Positions 1 to 7,431 of a stretch of DNA of 23,608 nt are shown one piece after another. A program made the position numbers and the translations under genes. The DNA is from CAYGZC01 sp964354225 (GTDB taxonomy: Bacteria; Bacteroidota; Ignavibacteria; UBA10030; SZUA-254): NCBI GenBank assembly GCA_964354225.1, contig CAYGZC010000015.1, positions 1 to 23,608 on the forward strand, in the 5' to 3' direction. The notes beneath the pieces were generated by a model. That model searched no databases and was not told where the DNA came from. It saw only the letters and a program-made list of their open reading frames with translations. How positions within the stretch are numbered: position 1 is the stretch's first letter; each line of letters begins with the position of its first letter.

Positions 1-1
1 A

Positions 2-349
2 CTTTCAGGTGTTTACATTAATGCGGGAAATAAGTTTTTCAGTAATAACAAATTAGATGAGGCGCGAGTATGTTATCTTAACTCAATTATTGTTGATTCG
101 ACGGTGTCGAAAGCTTTTAATAACCTCGGGAGTGTTTATGCCCAAGAGGGAAAACTCGACACGGCAATAATACTTTACACAAAAGCAATAGCTCTTGATT
201 CATTGTACACTGAAGCGTACTATAATCTTGGCAATGTGAACCTCGATCAGCATAATGAAAAAAAAGGCATAGAGTTCATTAAAAGAGCTGCACGGCTTGG
301 CAATCCACAAGCACAAGAATTTCTGAAACGGAGGGGAGAGAAGTGGTGA
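2..349 (+). CDS. TPR-repeat protein, C-terminal fragment (5' end outside the window)
   Basis: The reading frame is open from the first complete codon, so the gene starts upstream of the window. A GTG at 104 is only an internal Val codon. The visible 115 residues hold two to three tetratricopeptide repeats. Helix pairs such as AFNNLGSVYAQEGKLDTAI and the following AYYNLGNV unit show the TPR pattern (Leu-Gly at the first turn, small residue, Tyr, then Ala-Ile in helix B and Pro/Asp at the end). The tail, GNPQAQEFLKRRGEKW, is basic and resembles the Sel1/TPR end of O-linked GlcNAc transferase-like or Bacteroidota TPR proteins. TPRs form a scaffold for protein binding, and the partner cannot be inferred. 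The gene is followed by an 83-bp gap before the deoxynucleoside kinase. Confidence 0.85.
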   Translation, partial: LSGVYINAGNKFFSNNKLDEARVCYLNSIIVDSTVSKAFNNLGSVYAQEGKLDTAIILYTKAIALDSLYTEAYYNLGNVNLDQHNEKKGIEFIKRAARLGNPQAQEFLKRRGEKW

Positions 350-383
350 AAAATATTTGCTACTAATTTTATCTTTTTAGTTG

Positions 384-412
384 TTGACACATTTTGCAAA
401 TTAACCCTTAAT
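384..412 (+). promoter_or_regulatory. candidate sigma-70-type promoter for the deoxynucleoside kinase
   Basis: A perfect TTGACA (384-389) is followed after 17 bp by CTTAAT (407-412), which matches four of six positions of TATAAT. It sits about 20 bp upstream of the ATG at 433 in an AT-rich gap. This is seen by eye only. Promoter consensus in this lineage may differ from that of E. coli. Confidence 0.4.
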
Positions 413-432
413 CTTCTATATTCGATTCACCT

Positions 433-1080
433 ATGAAATCAAAAATCTTCGTTGCGGTTGCAGGTAATATCGGCTCAGGTAAATCTTCACTCACACGAAT
501 GCTCAGCCAGCATTACGGCTGGAAATCGTTTTATGAATCGGTAGACGACAATCCGTACCTTGCCGATTTCTATCAAGATATGAGCAGGTGGTCGTTCAAT
601 TTACAAGTCTACTTTCTCTCGAAACGTTTCAACGATCACAAACGAATTGTGGACGGCGTGGAAAGCGTCATTCAAGATCGCTCCATCTACGAAGATGCAG
701 AAATTTTTGCAAAGAATTTAAATTTGATCGGCAAGATGAACCAGCGGGATTATACGAATTATGTTGAGCTTTACAAGGTGATGATGCAGTACCTCCAACC
801 GCCCGATTTATTGATTTTCCTCGACGCCCGGATTGAAACGCTATTGAAACAGATTGCCCGTCGTGGACGCGATTACGAGCAGAGCATCCCGCGAAGCTAC
901 CTTGAACAACTAAGCTCCCACTACAAAGATTGGATTGGTAACTACAAATTAGGACCTTTACTTGTAATTCCATCAGATGAGGTTGATTTTGTTCACGAGC
1001 GTGGAGACTTCAATCGAATGCTGCTTTTAATTCATGGTAAGCTGATGGAGTTAGGATATCCTGCAAATAAGAATTTATAG
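433..1080 (+). CDS. deoxynucleoside kinase (dNK/dGK-dAK family)
   Basis: A 215-residue cytosolic enzyme expected to phosphorylate deoxynucleosides for dNTP salvage with ATP. The P-loop GNIGSGKSS is at residues 11-19. The substrate-binding Glu lies in FYESVDDNPYL (Glu35), corresponding to the family's E-P-x-x-x-N segment. The DRS signature (82-84, in QDRSIYEDAEIF) gives the catalytic-region Asp-Arg pair. A LID with closely spaced arginines (IARRGRDYE, about 141-149) binds ATP phosphates. The length matches bacterial dGK/dAK-type enzymes. There is no obvious Shine-Dalgarno before the ATG at 433, and a TTGACA-type promoter is visible upstream. It converges with the ctp gene. The exact substrate (dG, dA, dC or dT) cannot be told from sequence alone. 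A thymidylate kinase gene is nearby on the other strand. Confidence 0.9.
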   Translation: MKSKIFVAVAGNIGSGKSSLTRMLSQHYGWKSFYESVDDNPYLADFYQDMSRWSFNLQVYFLSKRFNDHKRIVDGVESVIQDRSIYEDAEIFAKNLNLIGKMNQRDYTNYVELYKVMMQYLQPPDLLIFLDARIETLLKQIARRGRDYEQSIPRSYLEQLSSHYKDWIGNYKLGPLLVIPSDEVDFVHERGDFNRMLLLIHGKLMELGYPANKNL

Positions 1081-1116
1081 TATCTGCGTAACATTAGTTT
1101 ATATAACCACAGGTAT

Positions 1117-2790
1117 TTATTGCACGCTCAATCTTCGACTGTATTCCTTTTTATCCATCAATAAGCCGACGGCTGCCTGAACTTGTTTATCGTCCTTTAA
1201 AGACTCCTCGATTTGCCCCCGCTCACCTTGGTACCGACTTATGATTTCTGGTTTTAACGTTGAAAGGATTTCCTTTCTATAGCGAACGAGACTCATTTCT
1301 TTCTCGCTGCCGATACTTTTCTTGAGCCGCTCAATTTCATCCCGTACCGCTGTGCTGTATTTGCACTTTTCTGAAAGATCGCACAGTTCCTTTAGTTTCG
1401 TTTCAACTTCATCCTGGTATGTAAATTTATGTTCACTCAAGAATTGCTGAAATTCACTGACCAAGCTATCGGGAACGAATACGCTTGGCGGTTGTTTATG
1501 CACTGATGAATAATGTGTTGCAAACTTGAAGAACATCGACTTGCGAATCAACTCGTTATACAACATGCTGTGTTCTGGCTCGGCAACGGTTGTATCCGGT
1601 TGAATACCTCCGGCTTCCAGCTCAAGGCGACCTTTGAGTGTTTTAAATTTTTTCTTTAAACTGTCTGGAGTTATTGCGAAAATACCATCCTTATTCTTGT
1701 GTGTGTAGTCGATTTCTTGAATACACCTGCCGCTTGGCGTGTAATATTTTGCAGTTGTGATCTTTAGCTGTGAATTATAGACCAGCGGAGTAATTGTTTG
1801 CACGAGACCTTTACCAAAAGTACGAGTACCAAGGATAATACCCCGATCTAAATCTTGAATCGCACCGGCAACAATTTCGCTTGCGCTGGCACTTTGACGA
1901 TTAACAAGAACAACAAGTGGAATATCGGGCAGCATTGGCTCTTCAGTTACTGTAAATTTTTTCTCTGAATCTAGCGTTCTCCCTCGTGTGCTGACAACCA
2001 GACTCCCTTTTGAAGCAAATTTCTCTACCACATTTACTGCAACATCCAACAATCCACCGGGATTGCCGCGTAGATCAAGCACAACTCCGTTGATGGTATC
2101 TTTGAGTCTCAAATTTTTTATCGCCAAACCTAATTCATCACCCGCACCCCGTGAAAACCGATCAAGCCGGAAATATACAATTCCATCCTGAAGAAAATCA
2201 GCGTAAGTTATATTTTTCAACTGGATTTCTTCTCTAACGAGCACAAATTCCATTGGCTTCAATTCACTATCTCGCTCAATTTTCAAGCGAACCTCCGTTC
2301 CCGGTTCCCCGCGGGTAAGCGATCTTATATTTTCGGGTTTCATCCCAATAACCGATGTTCCATCAATTTCTAAAATTCGATCTCCGGGCAGAATACCCAG
2401 CCGCTGGGCGGAATATCCTTCCATCAGTGATAGGATCGTTATATAACCATCTCGCACCCCTATCGTAACACCAATGCCGCCGTATTTACCGACTGTGATC
2501 AAATCAACTTCATCCGCTTCCTTTTCACCGATGAAATTTGTATAGGGATCGAGAGTGCCAAGAAGTCCATCGACACCGGCTTCCATAAATTTTTCCGGAT
2601 CAACCCGATCAACATAATTCATGGTGATCTCTTTATATACTTTGCCAAAGATATCGATACTTTTATTGATCTTGAAAAAATAATCCTGATCTGACACTTT
2701 AAATCCAACCATAAATGCACTGAGTGCAACAACTATCAGCACAAGAATTGTGGAAAGAATTTTCCTTTTACTTGAAAACCAATACTTCAT
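1117..2790 (-). CDS. S41 family C-terminal processing peptidase (CtpA/Prc-like)
   Basis: A 557-residue serine protease anchored in the inner membrane, with its catalytic part in the periplasm. One N-terminal transmembrane segment (about residues 10-30) is followed by a PDZ domain (about 100-185, with GGIGVTIG and LGILPGDRILEIDG). The S41 protease core (about 200-360) contains the LDLRGNPGG strand-turn and the catalytic Ser-Lys dyad: Ser302 in NRQSASASEI and Lys327 in FGKGLVQ, with Gln331 four residues on. The 25-residue Ser-Lys spacing matches the family. About 200 mostly charged, probably helical residues follow the core, a longer tail than in minimal CtpA proteins. A GGAG Shine-Dalgarno lies 6 bp before the ATG. 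The gene starts 13 bp after the thymidylate kinase stop, so the two are probably co-transcribed. Its targets here are unknown. Confidence 0.93.
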   Translation of the reverse strand: MKYWFSSKRKILSTILVLIVVALSAFMVGFKVSDQDYFFKINKSIDIFGKVYKEITMNYVDRVDPEKFMEAGVDGLLGTLDPYTNFIGEKEADEVDLITVGKYGGIGVTIGVRDGYITILSLMEGYSAQRLGILPGDRILEIDGTSVIGMKPENIRSLTRGEPGTEVRLKIERDSELKPMEFVLVREEIQLKNITYADFLQDGIVYFRLDRFSRGAGDELGLAIKNLRLKDTINGVVLDLRGNPGGLLDVAVNVVEKFASKGSLVVSTRGRTLDSEKKFTVTEEPMLPDIPLVVLVNRQSASASEIVAGAIQDLDRGIILGTRTFGKGLVQTITPLVYNSQLKITTAKYYTPSGRCIQEIDYTHKNKDGIFAITPDSLKKKFKTLKGRLELEAGGIQPDTTVAEPEHSMLYNELIRKSMFFKFATHYSSVHKQPPSVFVPDSLVSEFQQFLSEHKFTYQDEVETKLKELCDLSEKCKYSTAVRDEIERLKKSIGSEKEMSLVRYRKEILSTLKPEIISRYQGERGQIEESLKDDKQVQAAVGLLMDKKEYSRRLSVQ

Positions 2791-2803
2791 TTAAATCTCC
2801 ATT

Positions 2804-3418
2804 TTAAATAATTCTTTTTCGGATAAAACCCCAAATCTCGTTATGTATCTGCTCAGCCGGTCTCTTTCCATTGACAACAATAAAACGATCCGATTCGGTT
2901 TCAGCAAGTGACCAAAATCCGGTCCGGGCTTTTTCAAAAAATTCTCTGCCCGATGCTTCCATCCGGTCAGATGAAAGCCCTGCGGCGATCTGTCGTCTAA
3001 AAATTTCGTCTATTTCTATATCAATAAAAAAAGTTAAATCGGGTTTCGTCCCCAACGTTGCAATCCGATTAATAGTTTTTACGTCGTCAAAGTCGATTCC
3101 GCGGCCGTATCCTTGATAAGCAGTTGTGGAATCGTAGAAACGATCGCAGATTACTACCTTTCCCATTTTGAGTGCCGGCTGAATAACTTCACTGACCAAT
3201 TGAGTGCGTGCTGCCGAAAATAGAAACAGCTCGGTTACCTGTTTTAGCTCAAGATGCTTTCTATCCAAAAGGATATCCCGTATCTTTTCCGATATAGCAG
3301 TACCACCCGGCTCACGTAAAAAAACAACTTCCTTGCCGTGCTTTCTCAAGCGTTCAACGAGCAGGTTAGCTTGAGTAGTTTTACCTGAATAATCGAGACC
3401 TTCGAAGGTTATAAACAT
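2804..3418 (-). CDS. tmk: thymidylate kinase
   Basis: A 204-residue cytosolic kinase that converts dTMP to dTDP with ATP. The P-loop FEGLDYSGKTTQ is at residues 5-16; Tyr replaces the common Gly in the DGSGK core, a variation often seen in Bacteroidota-type enzymes. The substrate-binding segment contains LREPGGT. The DR(F/Y) signature is DRFYDSTTAYQGYGRG. The LID region has SDRMEASGREFFEKAR. All hallmark motifs are intact and the length is typical. AGGA lies just before the ATG. The gene heads a two-gene unit with the S41 protease and is transcribed divergently from the sigma factor gene, with 127 bp between the two starts. Confidence 0.95.
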   Translation of the reverse strand: MFITFEGLDYSGKTTQANLLVERLRKHGKEVVFLREPGGTAISEKIRDILLDRKHLELKQVTELFLFSAARTQLVSEVIQPALKMGKVVICDRFYDSTTAYQGYGRGIDFDDVKTINRIATLGTKPDLTFFIDIEIDEIFRRQIAAGLSSDRMEASGREFFEKARTGFWSLAETESDRFIVVNGKRPAEQIHNEIWGFIRKRII

Positions 3419-3489
3419 TCCTGATGGGTATTTTCTATGTTAGATTGTTACAAGTTAACTAAAATCTCGCTTTTATTCAAGTCTTTGTC

Positions 3490-3518
3490 TTGCCTCTCTC
3501 TCGATTTTTCGTTATGTT
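3490..3518 (+). promoter_or_regulatory. weak candidate promoter of the sigma factor gene
   Basis: TTGCCT (3490-3495) is followed after 17 bp by TATGTT (3513-3518). Each hexamer matches four of six sigma-70 consensus positions. It lies 27 bp before the ATG at 3546, in the divergent gap shared with tmk. Spotted by eye; such matches also occur by chance in AT-rich DNA. Confidence 0.25.
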
Positions 3519-3545
3519 AAATTTATTGAAACAATTGTTGATCGG

Positions 3546-4223
3546 ATGTATAAAGAGAAAAAGAAATTAATAAAGCGAGCAAGTAAAAAGCCTCATAAGC
3601 AATCACCCCCGCTCCAATCAGCGCTGTTGTCAAAAGGCAGGATCGATTCAAGAAAAGAGGACGCACACCTAATTCATAGCGCACTTCGTAGTGATCAAGC
3701 TGCCTATAAAAAGCTGATGAAAAAATATCACGATCAGATTGCTAATCTTATATACCGCATCATACATCAGAGAGAACAGGTTGAAGACCTTGCCCAGGAA
3801 GTTTTCATCAAGGCATTTGCTTCACTTAGCAGCTTCAACGAAGAGTATGCGTTCTCAACATGGCTTTACAAAATTGCAACCAACAGCAGCATCGATTACA
3901 TCCGGAAGAAAAAGCTCCGCACTTTCTCCATAGATAAGCCAATCGCGATGGAGGAAAGTGATACAACTTACGAGCTTCCCGATTCCACCTATGAGCCGGA
4001 TAAGCACATCATCCAGCGGCAGCGGTCTCATTTGATTCAAGAGGCAATCAACAAATTACCTGAAAAATATAAAAAAGTAATTACTCTCCGTCATTCAGAG
4101 GAAAGGGATTACAGCGAAATTGCAAAAATCTTGAAATTGCCCATCGGAACGGTTAAAGCTCACATTTTCCGTGCCCGCGAGCTGCTCAACAAATACCTGC
4201 GTGGTAAAATATCTCATTATTGA
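3546..4223 (+). CDS. ECF-like sigma-70 family RNA polymerase sigma factor
   Basis: A 225-residue protein with sigma region 2 (about residues 38-125) and sigma region 4 (about 165-215). Region 2 has VEDLAQEVFIKAF, the core-binding and -10 helix, and FSTWLYKIATNSSIDYIRKKK. Region 4 is a helix-turn-helix beginning LPEKYKKVITLRH and including YSEIAKILKLPIGTVKAHI. There is no sigma-3 or sigma-1.1 domain, so it is of the ECF type. The first 35 residues form a very basic extension rich in Lys and Arg, uncommon in this family. Part of it may be untranslated if a later start is used, although the ATG at 3546 is the only good one. No anti-sigma with a cytoplasmic zinc-binding domain is encoded next to it. 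Instead the stop overlaps or abuts a membrane protein gene at 4220-4265, probably in the same operon. Confidence 0.92.
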   Translation: MYKEKKKLIKRASKKPHKQSPPLQSALLSKGRIDSRKEDAHLIHSALRSDQAAYKKLMKKYHDQIANLIYRIIHQREQVEDLAQEVFIKAFASLSSFNEEYAFSTWLYKIATNSSIDYIRKKKLRTFSIDKPIAMEESDTTYELPDSTYEPDKHIIQRQRSHLIQEAINKLPEKYKKVITLRHSEERDYSEIAKILKLPIGTVKAHIFRARELLNKYLRGKISHY

Positions 4224-4264
4224 AACAATCTCTTCGTATCCTCGTAATCTTAAGAAGAAACTAT

Positions 4265-5161
4265 ATGCCATTCAATTTAAACCATAAAATCATCATTGCT
4301 CTCGTAGCCATCTTCCTACTGGCTGCTGTTGGTTTCGTTTATAGATCAGCAGAAAAGTATCGTAAGGATATACCCGTCACCACCGAGCAGGAATTAAAAG
4401 TAAATTTGGATGCCGGTTTCGGAAACATCCGTATAGAACGCGGCACATCTAATCAAATTCTTCAGGTCAACATCGATGCTACGCTTAAAAATGATTTGAG
4501 CGAATACATCGATTATTCAAATCGTGATGATATCGGTTATTTGAATATCAATACCACCCAGGCACTTTTAAAAGAGTCGCATCGCCGAAAGAGTAACTCG
4601 CTTCACTTAAGTGGACTTGAAGACAATGAGTGGAACATGCGTTTTACGGATGCAATCCCGATCTCTTTCGATATTGAATTAGGTATGGGAAAAGGTGATC
4701 TGGATTTTTCAGGCATTATGGTGAAAGACTTGAATCTTTCTACAGGTGCAAGCTCGGTTATTGTGCGATTCGATAAGCCAAACAAGAGCCAAATCGAGAA
4801 TCTGACAATAGAGACTGGCTTGAGTAAATTCAAGGGATATGGCTTGTGCAATGCAAACTTCGATCATATGAAATTTGAGGGTGGGGTCGGAAGCTACGTA
4901 CTCGATTTTAGCGGCACTCTCGACAAAGAAGTTGATGTAGATATTCAGGTTGGATTGGGTTCGATTACGATCTCGATCCCAGATGACATTGGTACAAAAA
5001 TTTACTACGAGAAAAGCTGGGTAGCGTCTATAGACTTTCCCAACGACTTTAAGGAAGAGGAAGAAAATAATTACTTTAGCTCGAACTACTACAATACAAG
5101 CGGTAAAATAAATATGCACATCGAGGCGGGACTGGGAAGTATAAAAATCAAGAGAGAATAA
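4265..5161 (+). CDS. membrane-anchored toast-rack / LiaF-C-like adhesin-fold protein
   Basis: 298 residues from the ATG at 4265. A TTG at 4220 would add 15 residues and overlap the sigma factor stop, but the ATG has a purine-rich AAGAAG upstream and places the hydrophobic segment (IIIALVAIFLLAAVGFVY) directly at the N-terminus. The rest is predicted to be outside the cytoplasm and is a series of beta-strands with recurring Gly-x-Gly motifs: AGFGNIRIERG, LGMGKGDLDFSG, GGVGSYVLDFSG, VGLGSITI and, at the very end, AGLGSIKIKRE. This periodicity is characteristic of toast_rack (DUF2154) and LiaF C-terminal domains, which form a beta-solenoid. LiaF-like proteins sense envelope stress in other bacteria. 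Co-occurrence with an ECF sigma factor suggests an envelope-stress link, but the function here is not established. Confidence 0.75.
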   Translation: MPFNLNHKIIIALVAIFLLAAVGFVYRSAEKYRKDIPVTTEQELKVNLDAGFGNIRIERGTSNQILQVNIDATLKNDLSEYIDYSNRDDIGYLNINTTQALLKESHRRKSNSLHLSGLEDNEWNMRFTDAIPISFDIELGMGKGDLDFSGIMVKDLNLSTGASSVIVRFDKPNKSQIENLTIETGLSKFKGYGLCNANFDHMKFEGGVGSYVLDFSGTLDKEVDVDIQVGLGSITISIPDDIGTKIYYEKSWVASIDFPNDFKEEEENNYFSSNYYNTSGKINMHIEAGLGSIKIKRE

Positions 5162-5171
5162 TTTGCGACGA

Positions 5172-5195
5172 CGGATATCAGAAGGAAGATGTCCG
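5172..5195 (+). terminator. possible stem-loop terminator after the sigma factor / toast-rack operon
   Basis: CGGATATC (5172-5179) pairs with GATGTCCG (5188-5195) over 8 bp with one T-G wobble, around an 8-nt loop, 10 bp after the TAA at 5161. No T-run follows, so it would not be a classical intrinsic terminator. It may only mark the 3' end of the mRNA. Confidence 0.3.
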
Positions 5196-5434
5196 CAGCT
5201 TACATATCAATAACCACTTACAAATTAACAAATCGACCTTACTTTTGTTCACCAGCAGCAATTAGGATACACAATCCATCATTAACAATTAGATATGGTT
5301 CTGAAAGTTTGCTTGATAGCAATTTCAAAGTTTTGTATATTGTGAATGTAATAAAATGACTAATGATGTCGCTGCATAGAAATATTTAGATTGTCCCTTC
5401 CGATTTGGGAAGTTAAATTGCAAATATTATTTTG

Positions 5435-5442
5435 TAAATTTG
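5435..5442 (+). promoter_or_regulatory. candidate Bacteroidota-type -7 element (TAnnTTTG) for the tRNA
   Basis: TAAATTTG at 5435-5442 fits the TAnnTTTG -7 consensus of Bacteroidota and lies 34 bp before the tRNA 5' end. A TTTG exists upstream at 5404-5407, but its 27-bp distance exceeds the usual 19-21 bp, so the assignment is tentative. Confidence 0.3.
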
Positions 5443-5476
5443 CAGTGTGGTGAGAATAAAAATGGGCTAAAACAAC

Positions 5477-5550
5477 GCGCCAGTAGCTCAACTGGATAGA
5501 GCATCAGCCTACGGAGCTGAGGGTTAGGGGTTCGACTCCCTTCTGGCGCA
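5477..5550 (+). tRNA. tRNA-Arg (anticodon ACG)
   Basis: A full cloverleaf of 74 nt can be drawn. The acceptor stem GCGCCAG (5477-5483) pairs with CTGGCGC (5543-5549) with discriminator A5550. The D stem is GCTC/GAGC (5486-5489, 5499-5502). The anticodon stem is TCAGC/GCTGA (5504-5508, 5516-5520) with loop CTACGGA. The variable loop is GGGTT, and the T arm is AGGGG/CCCTT with loop TTCGACT. Positions 34-36 read ACG, which decodes CGN arginine codons after A34 is deaminated to inosine. The 3' CCA is not encoded (the sequence continues CAC), so it must be added by CCA nucleotidyltransferase. It stands alone between the toast-rack gene and the response regulator. Confidence 0.97.
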
Positions 5551-5655
5551 CACTATTGGGGTTCAAGATTGAACTTTTTGCTTTTCTTCCAAGTTTTCTT
5601 TAACTTTCCATTACTTTAAATATCCATTTATATTCATGCAACAATAAATATTGTC

Positions 5656-5662
5656 AGAGGAG
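5656..5662 (+). promoter_or_regulatory. Shine-Dalgarno site that decides the response regulator start
   Basis: AGAGGAG at 5656-5662 is followed after 6 bp by TTG at 5669-5671. It lies downstream of the other in-frame TTG (5651), so it supports initiation at 5669. Confidence 0.65.
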
Positions 5663-5668
5663 AACGGT

Positions 5669-6043
5669 TTGACAGCTAACATAAAAGGTCATATCCTTGT
5701 CGTAGACGATGAACCTGATTTGAGAATGATGCTTTCTCAAATTCTCACGGGTGCTGGTTACGAAATTAAAGAAGCAGCTGACGGCGAGGAAGCAATAACA
5801 CTACTTAAAAAACAAAAGTTTGACGCAACTTTGCTCGATATTTACATGCCAATCGTAGATGGGATCGAGGTTTTAAAATACATCAAGAAGAACCACCTGC
5901 CAACGAAAGCAATCATGTTAACGGGCTATGCCGACCTTAAGCATGCCATGGAAGCGAAGGAATTTGGTGCTCAGGATTTTATTGGTAAACCATATAAGAT
6001 TGAAGATATTCTCTCCACAGTTGAACGTGTTATGAAAAAATGA
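5669..6043 (+). CDS. receiver-only response regulator (CheY-like)
   Basis: A 124-residue single receiver domain starting at TTG 5669, chosen because AGAGGAG lies 6 bp upstream. The in-frame TTG at 5651 would add six residues and has no site. The acidic pair is in ILVVDDEPD. The phospho-accepting Asp is in LLDIYMP (Asp57 from this start). The switch Thr is in MLTGYAD (Thr85) and the conserved Lys in FIGKPYK (Lys107). All catalytic residues are intact and there is no output domain, so it should signal by protein contact. Its last 4 bp overlap the PilB/GspE-like ATPase gene (ATGA), implying translational coupling. The simplest inference is that it controls that ATPase or its secretion/pilus machine. 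No histidine kinase is encoded in the window. Confidence 0.93.
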   Translation: MTANIKGHILVVDDEPDLRMMLSQILTGAGYEIKEAADGEEAITLLKKQKFDATLLDIYMPIVDGIEVLKYIKKNHLPTKAIMLTGYADLKHAMEAKEFGAQDFIGKPYKIEDILSTVERVMKK

Positions 6044-7296
6044 TCGAGGAATTAAAAAATATACCCAGCAAGATGAACCTCGAGCAATTCGATGTCAGTG
6101 CTTTTTCCAAGGACAAAATCCGAGATTTATTTCGCTCAGGTAAAGTTCCAACAGCCGAAATGATGGTGGACGAAGTTTTACTTCGTGCTGTGAAAGCGGG
6201 TGCTACCGACCTCCATTTTGAACCTACTGAAATAGAACTTCGAGTGAGACTTGGCTCCGAAGGAGCTTTAAAGAAATTAGTCTCCTTGCCAAAGGATGTT
6301 GCGGAAAATCTTGTGAGTGTTTTGAAAACAAAAGGCAGTCTTAATGCTTTTGAAAAGAAGAAACCTCAAGAAGGCAGATTCTCCCTGAATATCGGTAATC
6401 ATCAATTTGACATTCGTATCAGCACAGTTCCAATAATGAGCGGTGAGCGTGTCGCTTTAAGAATATTGCAGAAGAACACACGTGTTGCACAGCTTGAGGA
6501 ACTTGGATTCTCTTCTGAGAATTTAGAAAAATTTCGAAAGTTAATTCGTAGACCACGCGGGCTCTTCATTGTAACAGGACCATCAAGCTCAGGAAAGAGT
6601 ACAACAATATATGCGGCTGTAAACGATATTCAATCAATTGAAAAAAACATTATCACGGTCGAAAATCCGATAGAGTACAAACTCGATTTTGCTTCACAGG
6701 TTCAAACCTCAGTCGATAAAAGCTTAACATTCGTTGATGCACTTCGAGCCATCTCGCGGCAGAATCCAGACATTATCATGCTTGGAGAAATTCGAGATGC
6801 TGAAACCGGTATAGTCGCTTCAGAAGCCGCACTAACTGGCAACCTTGTGTTGAGTACATTACTATCAAGTGATGCTATCGGCTCTATTTTCCGTTTGATC
6901 AGCCTGGGTGTGCCGACATATTGGATCGCTTCAACACTCATTGGTGTTATCTATCAACAATTAGTGAGAAAAATTTGCCCAACGTGCAAAGAAGAATATC
7001 AACCGACTGATATATCCGATCCAACATTCATGAATCTACTTTCAGGACAGACGAAATTCTATCGCGGTAAGGGCTGCGATCAATGCGAAGGAAGCGGATA
7101 TCAAGGAAGAACCGCGATTCACGAAATTCTAACTATTAATGATCAGCTGCGGGATTTGATTTATCAAAATGCCTCCATCTTGAAAATAAAGGATGCGGCT
7201 CGCATCGCTGGATTCGAGAATATCTTCCAGGATGCAATTAAAAAAGTAAAGAATGGCACAACAACAATTTCAGAATTTTACAGATCACTGGGATAA
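6040..7296 (+). CDS. short, divergent PilB/GspE-type secretion ATPase
   Basis: A 418-residue type II/IV secretion-system ATPase. It has a reduced N2 domain (about residues 40-145: ATDLHFEP, RVRL, KKKPQEGRFSL, FDIRISTVP, GERVALRIL) and a C-terminal RecA-like domain. Walker A is GPSSSGKST (180-188), Walker B is DIIMLGE (244-250), and the tetra-Cys zinc site is CPTC (313-316) with GCDQC (345-349). It lacks the N-terminal MshEN/N1 domain that lengthens most PilB/GspE to about 560 residues. The usual His box (TGHLVLSTLHTNDA) is changed to TGNLVLSTLLSSDA, losing both histidines. The Asp box reads ENP instead of EDP, and RQDPD reads RQNPD. It is translationally coupled to the receiver protein upstream. 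It may be a specialised or regulatory paralogue. No pilin or platform gene is adjacent. Confidence 0.9.
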   Translation: MIEELKNIPSKMNLEQFDVSAFSKDKIRDLFRSGKVPTAEMMVDEVLLRAVKAGATDLHFEPTEIELRVRLGSEGALKKLVSLPKDVAENLVSVLKTKGSLNAFEKKKPQEGRFSLNIGNHQFDIRISTVPIMSGERVALRILQKNTRVAQLEELGFSSENLEKFRKLIRRPRGLFIVTGPSSSGKSTTIYAAVNDIQSIEKNIITVENPIEYKLDFASQVQTSVDKSLTFVDALRAISRQNPDIIMLGEIRDAETGIVASEAALTGNLVLSTLLSSDAIGSIFRLISLGVPTYWIASTLIGVIYQQLVRKICPTCKEEYQPTDISDPTFMNLLSGQTKFYRGKGCDQCEGSGYQGRTAIHEILTINDQLRDLIYQNASILKIKDAARIAGFENIFQDAIKKVKNGTTTISEFYRSLG

Positions 7297-7431
7297 ATTA
7301 TTTCAGTAGTAAAATAAATTCCATCTGGCCACCTCCCTATTCTATTCCTCATCCTAATAGCCAAAATATCCTTTAGTATACTCCTACCTCCAAATGTGCG
7401 ATAGTTGAAATGATAGATTTGATGATTCTAT

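Larger units (their letters stand above)
5162..5476. other. 315-bp intergenic stretch before tRNA-Arg
   Basis: No supported coding sequence lies here. An imperfect stem-loop sits just after the toast-rack gene (5172-5195). A Bacteroidota-type -7 element is possible close to the tRNA (5435-5442). The remainder is AT-rich DNA with nothing recognised. Confidence 0.6.

Noticed and set aside
668..973. 101-residue minus-strand ORF inside the deoxynucleoside kinase gene
   Set aside because: Overlaps a gene with all kinase motifs; no independent evidence of coding.
4709..5119. 136-residue minus-strand ORF inside the toast-rack gene
   Set aside because: Shadow of the plus-strand gene, whose glycine-motif periodicity and membrane segment are clearly coding; the antisense product has no domain logic.
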